Shown: positions 50,002 to 59,540 of the stretch, in pieces
Layout of the letters: each line of letters begins with the position of its first letter
How positions within the stretch are numbered: the stretch's first letter is position 1
NCBI RefSeq assembly: GCF_009796765.1
Contig: NZ_CP047023.1
Location: 3,083,501-3,147,500 of the forward strand
Origin: Paraglaciecola sp. L3A3
GTDB lineage: Bacteria > Pseudomonadota > Gammaproteobacteria > Enterobacterales > Alteromonadaceae
DNA: 64,000 nucleotides
Direction: 5' to 3'
Position numbers and translations under genes: made by a program
The notes under the pieces: model-generated
The model's database searches: none
Seen by the model: the letters and a program-made list of their open reading frames with translations, nothing else
Told to the model about the DNA's origin: nothing

Positions 50002-50109
50002 GTTACTCAGAATGCGACCAATTATTTAACTAGATTGGTATTAGCACTGGTTTATGTATACTTGGCTAAGACTATATTTCTAGTCTTAGCGTGTTTAAAG
50101 GAATAATTT

Positions 50110-50406
50110 ATGAGACAAATATATACTAATGAAAATCGCCTATTAGCAATAAATTCAAAAAATGTACTAGAAAACGCAGGAATAGAAGTCGAAATTAGGA
50201 ACGGGCATACATCAGGAAGTGCTATTCCTGGACATCAGGTTTGGCTTGAACTCTGGGTAGATGACAAAGACTATACAAACGCCTCAGAACTACTCCAATC
50301 TTTCGATACAACCCAAGATAAAAAATGGATATGCTCTAAATGTTCTGAACAGAATGCAGAATCATTTGAGGTTTGCTGGAGTTGTCAAAACGAAAACATA
50401 GAATAA
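50110..50406 (+). CDS. DUF2007 protein with C-terminal RanBP2-type zinc finger
   Basis: This 98-residue protein has two parts. Residues 1-68 match the DUF2007 (putative signal-transducing) ferredoxin-like domain: RLLAINSKNVLENAGIEVEI and a VWLELWVDDKDY segment. Residues 71-98 form a small zinc ribbon with Cys75, Cys78, Cys89 and Cys92 (WxCxxC-x10-CxxC), like RanBP2 fingers. The start has no strong ribosome binding site (AAAGGAATAATTT upstream is adequate). It lies between two MITE copies in opposite orientation. Confidence 0.82.
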   Translation: MRQIYTNENRLLAINSKNVLENAGIEVEIRNGHTSGSAIPGHQVWLELWVDDKDYTNASELLQSFDTTQDKKWICSKCSEQNAESFEVCWSCQNENIE

Positions 50407-50637
50407 TCACCAGAGTTCCGGTTAAGCCGAGTCTGTGAATAACCTTCTTTTTTGCCTAGCGGTGCTGCATTGACTAACCATAGCCCGCTGTAGGGTAACA
50501 ACACTCGCCTTACTATCCACGAAAATTTCATCATCAAGTAAGAAGTGATACAAATTAAAATGAATGTATATTTTTAACCTTTGGATTTAAATATAATATT
50601 AAATTTACACGACACTTATTAACTCGAGCTCAGGTAA
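50407..50637 (+). mobile_element. MITE-like inverted-repeat element, copy 4 (degenerate)
   Basis: This starts directly after the DUF2007 stop codon with TCACCAGAGTTCCGGTTAAG and ends AACTCGAGCTCAGGTAA, clear but decayed forms of the element ends. Inside, TTGCCTAGCGG, CCTTACTATCCACGAAAA and TTTCATCATCAAGTAAGAA still align with the other copies. The rest of the gap to 50800 shows nothing but a short TAACGA/TCGTTA repeat. Confidence 0.65.
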
Positions 50638-50800
50638 TAAACGTCTAATTTGCTCAGAATTAGTGTATTGTTTATGGCTGAAAAATAACGACTAACTCGT
50701 TAATATATAATCACTGACAAGAATATGTTTCTCTAACCTTAAACCAGTACAACTCATTGTGAACTTGGTTTCCCTATTTAATAAGTGCCTTAGTTAATTT

Positions 50801-51760
50801 ATGCATTCGACTATTTTCATCCTATTATTGTTAATTATCCTTATCACAGGTTGCGACACAGGTAATTCTAAACAAAGATCAGGTGGGCAGTATAAACATC
50901 TAGTCGAAAAATCAGCAGACGAGTTAAGTTACGATGAGCTCTATAACCGAACGTTAACTTTGTGGGAAGTCCCCTTTGAACAAAGGCGGCTCAAAACATC
51001 AGCCGGTGAAGCACATATTATCATTGCTGGCCCAAGCCAAGCTCCTCCCTTAGTTCTATTACACGGAATGAATGCAAGTTCGACCATGTGGTATCCAAAT
51101 ATAAAGGCACTATCAAAAGACTACCGTGTCTATGCTATTGATTATATCTGGGATTCAGGAAAGTCTAGTCCAAGCCAAGAGCTGAACTCAGTTGAACAAG
51201 CAGTTAATTGGCACTTTGAAGTATTTGACCAATTAAAACTAGCGAAGATTATACTGGTTGGCGCTTCACAAGGGGGCTGGTTAGCCACACAGCTAGTAGC
51301 AACAGATAAGTCTAGGTTTTCTCATTTAGCATTATTAAGTCCCGCTCAAACTTTCACTTGGATTAGTCCAAGTTTTGATATGTTTTCAAATTTACTATTT
51401 ATGACAAGCCCTAATAAAAAAGATTTACCCGATATTCTAAGTACAATGTCTAACAATTTAGAGAAGCTAGATCAACTTTATATAGACCAGTATTTTAGGG
51501 CAATAAAGAATGCATCTTTTCCGTCATTAGCACGGCATATGCAGCCTTTTTCAGATGAAGAAATAGCTAAGATTAATATCCCAGTGCTACTTCTCATTGG
51601 CGATAAGGACATCATCAATGATAAGGATAGTATCGAAACGGCAAACAAACACTTACCTAATGTGACGACAAAGATTATTAAAGATGCTGGACATTTTTTG
51701 AGTGTTGATCAAGCTAAAATCACTAACCAAAAGATTATTAACTTTATTAATAGTCATTGA
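50801..51760 (+). CDS. Alpha/beta-hydrolase lipoprotein
   Basis: This 319-residue protein has a lipoprotein signal (LITGC, Cys18). An alpha/beta-hydrolase domain follows, with the oxyanion segment LLHGMNASSTMWYPN, the nucleophile in VGASQGGW, the acid in LIGDKDIIND and the His in DAGHFLS. It should act in the periplasm on an ester or similar bond; the substrate is unknown. It is a single gene. Confidence 0.85.
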   Translation: MHSTIFILLLLIILITGCDTGNSKQRSGGQYKHLVEKSADELSYDELYNRTLTLWEVPFEQRRLKTSAGEAHIIIAGPSQAPPLVLLHGMNASSTMWYPNIKALSKDYRVYAIDYIWDSGKSSPSQELNSVEQAVNWHFEVFDQLKLAKIILVGASQGGWLATQLVATDKSRFSHLALLSPAQTFTWISPSFDMFSNLLFMTSPNKKDLPDILSTMSNNLEKLDQLYIDQYFRAIKNASFPSLARHMQPFSDEEIAKINIPVLLLIGDKDIINDKDSIETANKHLPNVTTKIIKDAGHFLSVDQAKITNQKIINFINSH

Positions 51761-51822
51761 TGCTATGAGTCTTTTTTATCATGCTTTCAGTCAACTAATT
51801 GTTTTAAATTTCCAAAACAGAA

Positions 51823-52641
51823 TTAGAGTTTTATCATTGTTTTAACTCTATCTCTATGACTTCTACTGACCTTTAATTCTTCGCCATTAGTTAAAATCAG
51901 ATGGTACTCGCCACTGATATGACTCACCAATTTTTGTACGTAATTTATGTTCACTATGGCCGAACGATGAATACGCACAAACTTTTTAGGATCTAAGTCT
52001 TTCTCTAACTCTTTCATAGTACGACGCATTATGTGAGTTTGCTCGGCAGCATGCACACACATATAATCACCAGCGGCATCAATCCACTGCACATCTTTGA
52101 CTGCAACTCGAGTCACCTCAGAGCCATCTTTAATCGCCAAAACGTCAGGAAACACCTGACTTTCAATATTTTCTCCACTCGCCAGTTTACGTAAAATATC
52201 TTCGCAATCATCGCCAGTCAAACCCGCCACTAGTTGCACTAACTTTTCATTCTGTCCGCTTTTTTCTTTGATGGCCAACGTCATACAGGCTTTATTAATC
52301 GCCTCATTTAATCTGTCATCATCAACCGGTTTTAATAAGTAATCTAAAGCGTGTATCTCAAACGCTTTAATTGCATAAGAATCGTAAGCAGTAACAAAGA
52401 CAATTAATGGAATAGATTGTTGTAACTCTCTTAACCGATTAATAACTTGAAAACCATTTAAGCCAGGCATTTGTATATCTAAAAAAATTAAATCAGGTTT
52501 AACTTTAGGGATAAGATCAATGGCCTCATTGCCATTTTTACATTCACCGACTAATTCAATATTGTCATATTCAGATAAACGTATAGACAAGCCCTTTCGT
52601 GCTAAAGGCTCATCATCCACTATCAATGTATTAATTTTCAA
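51823..52641 (-). CDS. LytTR-family response regulator
   Basis: This 272-residue protein has an N-terminal receiver domain with acidic pocket DDE (9-11), phospho-acceptor Asp55 in LIFLDIQMPG and Lys in YLLKPVDDD, and a C-terminal LytTR DNA-binding domain (about 165-270). It overlaps the upstream kinase gene by 11 bases, so the two are made together. The target is not apparent; nearby genes include the PilZ and lipoprotein hydrolase genes. Confidence 0.93.
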   Translation of the reverse strand: MKINTLIVDDEPLARKGLSIRLSEYDNIELVGECKNGNEAIDLIPKVKPDLIFLDIQMPGLNGFQVINRLRELQQSIPLIVFVTAYDSYAIKAFEIHALDYLLKPVDDDRLNEAINKACMTLAIKEKSGQNEKLVQLVAGLTGDDCEDILRKLASGENIESQVFPDVLAIKDGSEVTRVAVKDVQWIDAAGDYMCVHAAEQTHIMRRTMKELEKDLDPKKFVRIHRSAIVNINYVQKLVSHISGEYHLILTNGEELKVSRSHRDRVKTMIKL

Positions 52642-53734
52642 TTATGCTCTCGCTTATTTCGTAAGGTATACGAATATTAATTTTGATCCCGGTTGGCATG
52701 TTATGACAAATTACAAACGAATAATCATCTTTATACAAGGCTTCAAGACGATCTTTAATATTGACTAACCCCACTCCTCCACCAGGTCTAGTGGGCAATT
52801 GACCATTATTTATCTCTGCGCCAGGACCATTATCAGTCACTACTAACATTAAATCCCCAGCAAAAGATTTAGCTGAGATATGGATCTCTCCATCTCCTTG
52901 CATTTTAGAAATGGCATATTTAATCGAGTTTTCTATAAGTGGTTGTAGAATTAAACTTGGTACTAATGCCTTAGAACTGTCTTCTTCTATGTCCCAAATC
53001 ACAGTTAACCTTTCCTCAAACCTGACTTTTTCAATCTGCAGATATAATTTTAAGGCCTGTATTTCTTGCATTAAAGGCACTTTTCTAATGGGATCTTTAT
53101 CTAGAGAATAACGTAAAAAGTCGCTCAGTCTATTCACCATAGCCCCAGCTGTTTTATTGTCTTTCATCAAGATAAGTGTAGAAATAGCATTCAGTGTATT
53201 AAACAAAAAATGAGGATTAAGTTGATAACGCAACATTTTAATATGCGCTTGATGGGCCATAGAAGAAGCCTTTAACACATTTTGTTTTTCCTTAAGCAAC
53301 ATCTGATAATTTTTGATGCCAAAATATGCTCCTGTCCAACAGCCAATCATAATAATAGAGTTCACTGTGTTGGAGAAATACATATACCAGTCTTCAGGGC
53401 GATAACCTTTTTTATAAATCTCCCAATAATTGATGTTTTTAATCAAGGCCCAAAATAGAGCTGTTATGTATAAACTAATAGCCACCAGCAACAACATTTG
53501 CATAGGCTTAAGAGTTAACGCTTTGCGATAAATATAACGAAGAGGAATTGTTAACAACCAACCCGCATAGGCATTCAACGCAATCACAAAGACCCAAATA
53601 TTACGCATATCGTGTAAAAAAGAACCTATATAATAGATAATTGCAAAACCAGCCCAACCTGCAGTATGCAAAGTCCAAAATAGTCTTTCTCGACTATCAA
53701 CCAGCTTTTCCCATTGCGGCACGTATATCCCCAA
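52631..53734 (-). CDS. LytS/YehU-type sensor histidine kinase
   Basis: This 367-residue inner-membrane kinase has four hydrophobic segments in the first 150 residues. A His-kinase domain follows with phospho-acceptor His in LRYQLNPHFLFNTLNAIS, then an ATPase domain with LQPLIENSIKYAIS and DNGPG. No large extracellular sensor is present, so the signal is probably sensed in or at the membrane. It precedes and overlaps the LytTR regulator. Confidence 0.92.
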   Translation of the reverse strand: MGIYVPQWEKLVDSRERLFWTLHTAGWAGFAIIYYIGSFLHDMRNIWVFVIALNAYAGWLLTIPLRYIYRKALTLKPMQMLLLVAISLYITALFWALIKNINYWEIYKKGYRPEDWYMYFSNTVNSIIMIGCWTGAYFGIKNYQMLLKEKQNVLKASSMAHQAHIKMLRYQLNPHFLFNTLNAISTLILMKDNKTAGAMVNRLSDFLRYSLDKDPIRKVPLMQEIQALKLYLQIEKVRFEERLTVIWDIEEDSSKALVPSLILQPLIENSIKYAISKMQGDGEIHISAKSFAGDLMLVVTDNGPGAEINNGQLPTRPGGGVGLVNIKDRLEALYKDDYSFVICHNMPTGIKINIRIPYEISESIIEN

Positions 53735-53896
53735 ATTACAAAAAATTAAACACGGATTGTACTAAATTAACAAGTAACACGTTTGAGCTTGGTCTTAACT
53801 AAATACCATTTTATCGCAAGTGTTATAGGGAATATCTGCTTGAACCAAGCAAAGCTGCTAATTGCTCAGTGAAAGAAAAATTATTAATGATTGCTC

Positions 53897-54358
53897 TTAA
53901 TAATTAATGTTTAACCTTTTCAACCAATGTACCCACCACCATGCAGGTCCCACTAGTAAAAACTGTATATCTTTTAGAAAACTTGGTTTTTTACCTTCAA
54001 TATGGTGTCCGACAAACTGTAAGATCCACATAATAACAAACAAAGCTAAGCTAAATTGCCAGACTGATATATTCAGCATCACTAATAGTTTGATGCAGAA
54101 AAAAGAAATAATAGTCAAAAACGTCATTGCCGCACCAATAGGCCCCGACAATTTAAAGTAATAATATAAAACAGGGATAACACAGACATGTGCCCAAGAG
54201 ACACTAAAATAATCTAACAAACTGGGAGTAGGAATTGACCATAACAAAGCTAAAGTGACAAAATAAATTGCCGGCACAGCTACTGCGTGAATATAAATAT
54301 TCGACCTATTTTGATGACTCTCGCCATATTCCCTAAGTAATCTATCTATTTGTCGCAT
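53897..54358 (-). CDS. DUF962 (Mpo1-like) membrane protein
   Basis: This 153-residue protein has four hydrophobic segments. The pattern RLLREYGESHQNRSNIYIH at the start and WILQFVGHHIEGKKPSFLKD late match DUF962, whose yeast member Mpo1 is an Fe2+ dioxygenase of 2-hydroxy fatty acids that uses conserved His residues. His in SHQNRSNIYIH and FVGHHIEG are kept here. The bacterial substrate is unknown. Confidence 0.85.
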   Translation of the reverse strand: MRQIDRLLREYGESHQNRSNIYIHAVAVPAIYFVTLALLWSIPTPSLLDYFSVSWAHVCVIPVLYYYFKLSGPIGAAMTFLTIISFFCIKLLVMLNISVWQFSLALFVIMWILQFVGHHIEGKKPSFLKDIQFLLVGPAWWWVHWLKRLNINY

Positions 54359-54449
54359 ATTAATCTCAAATAATTCCCATTAACTTTAATCTAACAATTA
54401 GGCAGTCAAGCATCAATCAAAACTAACACTAATTTATCAATAACTAAAA

Positions 54450-55136
54450 CTAATCAGCCACCACCATGATTTCTTTTAATAATTGTTTCACTTCTGATTC
54501 TTCAGTGGCGAACTTAATCCCATAAAACCTTGAAACTTCATCAACTTTAGTACTTTGAATGGTTCCAACTAATTGATTCACATTATTTGTTGAAGCTAAA
54601 AAATGCATTTTAATTGTTTGATATAATTCTGGTTTATTTTCTAACACTTTTTTATCGATACTGATACGGCAGCCATTCTTAGAAATATCAACCACCACAC
54701 ATTTACATAATATTTCACCTGTTGCTACATCTTCTAGTTTTACTGCAATACTTGTCTGAGCCCTAGGCTCTGCTCGCAGATCATGACTTTGAATAGCCAC
54801 TGGGAAAGACGTAAAGATTAAATCTGTTGGTGTTGTAGCAACTAATAAAACTTTCACTTTAAACGCAATAATTTCACCAGTATCATCTTCAAGAATATAT
54901 CTAACAATCATGTTCATATCTTTAAAGATGGATTCTTTTAACCTGCCCCATTTATTTTCATCTGGAAATTTAATGATAAGGCAGCGTTTACCGTCCATGC
55001 CGACAAATTCACTGCGCACACGTTTTATACCGTTATTAGTTGTAATCTGTAAGTCCACAGGGCGGCCTGGACGCATAGATTTTATTTTTCTAACGTCTGC
55101 ATTCGTTAATCCTACTTTTTCGTGCAAAATTGCCAT
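54450..55136 (-). CDS. PilZ-domain c-di-GMP binding protein
   Basis: This 228-residue protein has an N-terminal YcgR-like domain (about 20-115) and a C-terminal PilZ domain. The c-di-GMP motifs are RAEPR (121-125) and DISKNG (150-155). It probably links cyclic-di-GMP to motility or envelope behaviour. It is a single gene divergent from the M61 peptidase. Confidence 0.92.
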   Translation of the reverse strand: MAILHEKVGLTNADVRKIKSMRPGRPVDLQITTNNGIKRVRSEFVGMDGKRCLIIKFPDENKWGRLKESIFKDMNMIVRYILEDDTGEIIAFKVKVLLVATTPTDLIFTSFPVAIQSHDLRAEPRAQTSIAVKLEDVATGEILCKCVVVDISKNGCRISIDKKVLENKPELYQTIKMHFLASTNNVNQLVGTIQSTKVDEVSRFYGIKFATEESEVKQLLKEIMVVAD

Positions 55137-55274
55137 TTACCTAGTGTTCCCAGAAATTATTGTTTTTATTACCCATGGAGGGTAAATAAACTTTATAAAA
55201 ACAACAACCTAAGAATTAAATTATGTAATTATTAGGTCAACTAAAACTTTTTAAAAATAACAAGAGAATAATCT

Positions 55275-57071
55275 ATGCATAAACCACAGTCACACATCCA
55301 CTATCAAGTGAAAGTACTCTCAATTGCAGGACATATTCTCCAAGTTAAATTAACTATAGATAAGCCTGAAAAATCAGGACAAATACTCTCTTTACCCGCT
55401 TGGATCCCAGGTAGTTACATGATCCGAGACTTTGCCAAAAATATTATCACACTTAATGCAGAAGATGATTATGGGCAACAAATAATCATTAATAAACTAG
55501 ATAAACAAAGCTGGCAACTAGCGTCCTGCCCCACAAGAATACATGTTTATTATCAGGTTTATGCTTTCGATTTATCTGTCAGAGGTGCCTACGTCAATGA
55601 CGAATATGCTTTTTTTAATGGTACCAATATGTTTTTAGCTGTTGAAGGCCAAACGGATCAACCATCTTCCATAGAACTCATTAAACCAGAAGATAATGCA
55701 CTAGGCCACTGGCAAGTTGCCACAACTATGCCATCTACCCAGCCTTTATCCCATTCATTTGGAGAATATTGGGCGAAAAATTATGATGAACTCATTGACC
55801 ATCCCGTATTATTGGGTGAGTTTAATACCATCAAATTTAATACATCTGGGGTAGAATTTGAACTTATTTTAGCTGGCGGTCATCAAGCAGATACTCAACG
55901 TTTAAAACAAGATCTAACTAAAGTCTGTAAGCATCAAATTGGATTCTTTAATGACAATCCGCCCATTACACATTATCAATTTATTACCCTGTTAACTGAT
56001 AATGCTTTTGGTGGCTTAGAACATATAAGTTCGACAGCCTTAATGTTTAGTCGTAAAGATTTACCCAGTCCTTATCAAAAACAAAAAATGACTGATGGAT
56101 ACCAATTATTTCTCAGCCTGTGTAGTCATGAGTTTCTTCATACCTGGCATGTGAAACGAATTAAACCAGAGGCTTTATTTGCGGCAACATTAGATAGCGA
56201 AAAATATACCGAACAATTATGGATTTACGAAGGTTTTACCAGTTATTACGACGATTTATCTCTATTACGCTCTGGTTTAGTCACAGAGGCTGAATACTTA
56301 AAAGTAATGGCGAAAAATCTCACTCGTTTAGTCCGTAACCAAGGTCGGCTTAAACAAAGTATTACCGAATCTAGCTTTGATGCTTGGACCAAGTTTTATA
56401 AACAAGACGAAGGGGCCATTAATAATATTGTCAGTTATTACAATAAAGGTGCAGTGCTCGCTATGTGTTTGGATTTGAGCATTCGCTTAGGCAGTGATCA
56501 AAAATCTAGCTTAGATGATGTTATGCGCTATTTGTGGCAGGCTCATGGCAAAACTAATATCCCCACTAACAACCAGGTCATAGATAAAATATTAAAAGAA
56601 CAACTGGGGCTCGATCTCAGTGAGTTTTTGTCTTCGGCTTTATATTCTACTGCTGAATTACCTTTCGAAAACCTATTAAATAAGTACGGAGTAAAAGTCA
56701 ATTACAGCGCTAAAGCCAGTATTGATGATAAAGGGGGGGACACTAACAGCGAACCTTTCTTATTTGATTTTGGCGCCCAAGTCACTGATAAAGAAGTAGG
56801 TGTTGTCATTAATCAAGTGACCGAACACAGCAGTGCTTATAAAGCTGGACTACAAGTAGGTGATGTACTGATTGCACTGAATAATTGGCAAGTTAGTAAA
56901 ACAGAGATAAAACATATTCTAAATAACTTAAGAGTAGAACAAACTGTAGAGTTAATCGTATTAAGAGATAAGAAAGTGAAAAAACTGATATTTACAGTCA
57001 ACCCCGTGATAACAGATTCAATTTCGTTAAAAATCTTTGACCAAGAGTTAGCTTCGAGTTGGTTAAAATAA
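55275..57071 (+). CDS. M61-family glycyl aminopeptidase with PDZ domain
   Basis: This 598-residue metallopeptidase has an N-terminal beta domain, the catalytic HEFLHTWHVKR with zinc ligands His285 and His289 and general base Glu286, and the third ligand in WIYEGFTSYYDDL. A PDZ domain closes the protein (about 505-585: VGVVINQVTEHSSAYKAG). No signal peptide is visible, so it is probably cytosolic. Family members remove N-terminal glycine or small residues. Confidence 0.93.
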   Translation: MHKPQSHIHYQVKVLSIAGHILQVKLTIDKPEKSGQILSLPAWIPGSYMIRDFAKNIITLNAEDDYGQQIIINKLDKQSWQLASCPTRIHVYYQVYAFDLSVRGAYVNDEYAFFNGTNMFLAVEGQTDQPSSIELIKPEDNALGHWQVATTMPSTQPLSHSFGEYWAKNYDELIDHPVLLGEFNTIKFNTSGVEFELILAGGHQADTQRLKQDLTKVCKHQIGFFNDNPPITHYQFITLLTDNAFGGLEHISSTALMFSRKDLPSPYQKQKMTDGYQLFLSLCSHEFLHTWHVKRIKPEALFAATLDSEKYTEQLWIYEGFTSYYDDLSLLRSGLVTEAEYLKVMAKNLTRLVRNQGRLKQSITESSFDAWTKFYKQDEGAINNIVSYYNKGAVLAMCLDLSIRLGSDQKSSLDDVMRYLWQAHGKTNIPTNNQVIDKILKEQLGLDLSEFLSSALYSTAELPFENLLNKYGVKVNYSAKASIDDKGGDTNSEPFLFDFGAQVTDKEVGVVINQVTEHSSAYKAGLQVGDVLIALNNWQVSKTEIKHILNNLRVEQTVELIVLRDKKVKKLIFTVNPVITDSISLKIFDQELASSWLK

Positions 57072-57098
57072 TGCTAGATGCTAGATGCTAGATGCTAG
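57071..57098 (+). repeat. Short tandem repeat ATGCTAG x4
   Basis: Four copies of a 7-bp unit start on the last base of the M61 stop codon. This is a likely slippage product of no clear function. Confidence 0.8.
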
Positions 57099-57151
57099 AA
57101 AAGTTAAAAGCTTAACTTATTATATCCAACCTTATTATTTTCATCGCGCAT

Positions 57152-57186
57152 AAAAAAATGGCTAAGGTTTTCACCTTAGCCATTTA
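57152..57186. terminator. Bidirectional terminator between M61 and the aldehyde dehydrogenase
   Basis: A 13-bp perfect stem (57156-57168 with 57173-57185) with a four-base loop has an A-run before it and T-rich sequence after it on each strand. It serves both convergent genes. Confidence 0.92.
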
Positions 57187-57209
57187 AATCATTGGTTACT
57201 CAATAAAAC

Positions 57210-58658
57210 TTACGCTTCGTTGATATAAACCGTTTTCTTCTCTAGGTATTGCTCAAGACCGAATTTACCGTCTTCGCCACCAAAACCACTTTGTTTCCAA
57301 CCATTATGGAAACCTTGGTGTTGCTCACCCATACCACGGTTTACATAGACTTCACCGACTTCTAATTCGTTGATTGCTTTATTAATATCAAAGAAGTTTT
57401 CAGTGAAAATATAGGCACTAAGACCATAGATACTGTCATTACAGTATTCAATGGCTTGATCCATATCTTTAACTTTAACGATAGGTAGTACAGGGCCAAA
57501 GGTTTCTTCATGTACAGCAATATTATCTTGCGCTACATCAACCAATAATGTGGGTTCATACCAACAACCGCCTTCAAAACCTGCTACCGAAGCAACTTTA
57601 CCACCAGTAGCTAGAGTCGCACCTTGTTTGAGGCTTTCTTGAACTATGTGATCTATGTTATCAATTTCACGTTGGTTACACTTAGGGCCCATTTGAGTTT
57701 CTGGGTTCATTGGGTCACCCACTTTAAGGGCTTCAACCGCTGGTACAAACTTAGCCATGAATTTTTCATATACACTTTCTTGCACGTATAAACGCTCAAC
57801 ACACGTACACACTTGTCCACAGTTAGCAAAACGTCCCCATAGAGCACCTTCAACTGCTTTATCTAAGTCAGCATCTGCCATAACCACCATAGGTGCTTTA
57901 CCACCTAGCTCCAGCATGACAGGGGTCATGTACTCAGCTGAAGTTTTATAAATCTGCTTACCTGCCGCAGTAGAGCCTGTCATGGTAATCATTTTAGTAA
58001 TTGGACTTTCACACAAGGCTTGGCCCACTACTGAGCCAGAACCGTTAATGACGTTCAACACGCCAGCAGGAATACCAGCTTCGTTAGCGATCCGACCTAA
58101 TTCAGTCGTCGCTAATGGAGTTTCTTGTGTGGGTTTTAGCACAATAGAGTTACCTGTGATCAACGCAGGACCAATCTTACGACCGGCCAGAGCTAAAGGG
58201 AAATTCCATGCAGTAATACCGACTACAACACCACGCGGCACCTTATGAATATAAATTTTTTCATCTAGATTATCTGAAGGAAGAATATCCCCTTCAATGG
58301 TTAACGCATTGTCACAAGCATAATCAATAAAAGTCGCAGTAACGTCTACTTCCATCTGTGCCACTGATAATAATTTACCTTGTTCTGCTACTAACATAGG
58401 CGCAAGAATATCTTTATTTTCGCGAATTTTATTGGCGAAATTACGTAATATATTCTGGCGAGTACGAGCGGTTAGCTTAGCCCATTTCTTTTGACCTGCA
58501 TCTGCAGTTTCAAGGGCATATTGTGCATCTTCAGCACAACCTTTAGGGATTTCACCAATTTTTTTGCCCGTAGAAGGGCTTAATATTTCAATGATGCCTT
58601 CGGCTTTAGAGGCAATATATTCACCATTGATGAAATTTACATTATTTTGAAAGTTCAT
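57210..58658 (-). CDS. NAD(P)-dependent aldehyde dehydrogenase (AldA-like; putative 3,6-anhydro-L-galactose dehydrogenase)
   Basis: This 482-residue ALDH has the [19 protein letters not shown] segment, catalytic Glu in MLELGGKAP and catalytic Cys in [16 protein letters not shown]. Overall it resembles E. coli AldA (lactaldehyde dehydrogenase). In the agar pathway of marine bacteria an ALDH oxidises 3,6-anhydro-L-galactose to 3,6-anhydro-L-galactonate, and the three neighbours fit the later steps, so this role is likely. A hairpin followed by T residues lies between this gene and the upstream SDR gene. Confidence 0.78.
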   Translation of the reverse strand: MNFQNNVNFINGEYIASKAEGIIEILSPSTGKKIGEIPKGCAEDAQYALETADAGQKKWAKLTARTRQNILRNFANKIRENKDILAPMLVAEQGKLLSVAQMEVDVTATFIDYACDNALTIEGDILPSDNLDEKIYIHKVPRGVVVGITAWNFPLALAGRKIGPALITGNSIVLKPTQETPLATTELGRIANEAGIPAGVLNVINGSGSVVGQALCESPITKMITMTGSTAAGKQIYKTSAEYMTPVMLELGGKAPMVVMADADLDKAVEGALWGRFANCGQVCTCVERLYVQESVYEKFMAKFVPAVEALKVGDPMNPETQMGPKCNQREIDNIDHIVQESLKQGATLATGGKVASVAGFEGGCWYEPTLLVDVAQDNIAVHEETFGPVLPIVKVKDMDQAIEYCNDSIYGLSAYIFTENFFDINKAINELEVGEVYVNRGMGEQHQGFHNGWKQSGFGGEDGKFGLEQYLEKKTVYINEA

Positions 58659-58676
58659 AGATAATTTCCTATAACA

Positions 58677-58711
58677 AAAATCCGACTAACCGTTAGGCGA
58701 TTAATCGGATT
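58677..58711 (-). terminator. Intercistronic hairpin with T-run inside the sugar operon
   Basis: On the minus strand AATCCGA pairs with TCGGATT (58711-58705 with 58685-58679), and TTTTTGTT follows. It lies between the SDR stop and the ALDH start and could lower read-through into the last gene. Confidence 0.6.
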
Positions 58712-58739
58712 AATTAACTTTTTCAGTATCGATAGTAAA

Positions 58740-59513
58740 CTATCGACCCATCCAGCCACCGTCTACCAACAAGATAGCGCCATTCACATAACTTGCTGCT
58801 TCTGAAGCCAAGAAAACAGCTGGACCTTTAAAGTCTTCAGGATTTCCCCAGCGACCTTGTGGAATACGCCCTAAGATGGCAGCATTACGCTCAGCATCTG
58901 CACGAAGTGCTTCCGTGTTATCTGTATCGATATAGCCAGGTGCAATCGCATTAACATTAACGCCTTTACCAGCCCACTCGTTCGACAATGCCATCACTAG
59001 TTGACCAATTGCGCCTTTACTTGCCGCATAACCAGGAACGGTAATACCACCTTGGAAAGTTAACAATGAAGCGGTAAAGATAATTTTTCCTTCACCACGG
59101 TTAACCATTTCTTTACCAATTTCACGGCTAAGAATAAATTGAGAGTTCAAGTTAACATCAATTACTTTATCCCATAAATCATCGCCATGCTCAGCAGCAG
59201 GGGCACGTAGGATGGTGCCTGCATTGTTAATTAAGATATCAATTTTTGGGAAGTCCGCTTTAACTTCTTTGATGAAAGCATATAAAGCATCACGATCACC
59301 GAAGTCACATTGGTAAGCTTTAAAGTTTTTGCCTAGAGCTTTTACTTCTTTTTCAACATCAGAGCCTTCAAGCTCTAAACTAGCAGATACACCAATAATG
59401 TCGGCGCCTGCTTCAGCTAAACCTAAAGCAATACCTTTACCAATGCCACGTTTACAACCGGTAACTAAAGCAACTTTGCCTTCTAAACTAAATTTTTCAA
59501 ACATCTTATTCAT
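58740..59513 (-). CDS. KduD-type short-chain dehydrogenase
   Basis: This 257-residue classical SDR has TGCKRGIGKGIALGL, NNAGTILRAPA, YAASKGAIGQLVMALSNEWA (cited in part: YAASKGAIGQL) and the closing LLVDGGWMGR, the hallmark of KduD (2-deoxy-D-gluconate 3-dehydrogenase). KduD-like enzymes reduce 2,5-diketo-3-deoxygluconate to 2-keto-3-deoxygluconate. In the anhydro-L-galactose pathway the same chemistry follows oxidation of 2-keto-3-deoxy-L-galactonate. It could also finish degradation of unsaturated uronates released by the GH105 enzyme. It is 27 bp after the Zn-alcohol dehydrogenase. Confidence 0.85.
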   Translation of the reverse strand: MNKMFEKFSLEGKVALVTGCKRGIGKGIALGLAEAGADIIGVSASLELEGSDVEKEVKALGKNFKAYQCDFGDRDALYAFIKEVKADFPKIDILINNAGTILRAPAAEHGDDLWDKVIDVNLNSQFILSREIGKEMVNRGEGKIIFTASLLTFQGGITVPGYAASKGAIGQLVMALSNEWAGKGVNVNAIAPGYIDTDNTEALRADAERNAAILGRIPQGRWGNPEDFKGPAVFLASEAASYVNGAILLVDGGWMGR

Positions 59514-59540
59514 TTCTAAAATCCTGTGTCTAAAATCAAA

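Noticed and set aside
49740-50106. Short open frames on both strands
   Set aside because: They are translations of MITE copy 3 and are not conserved between copies.
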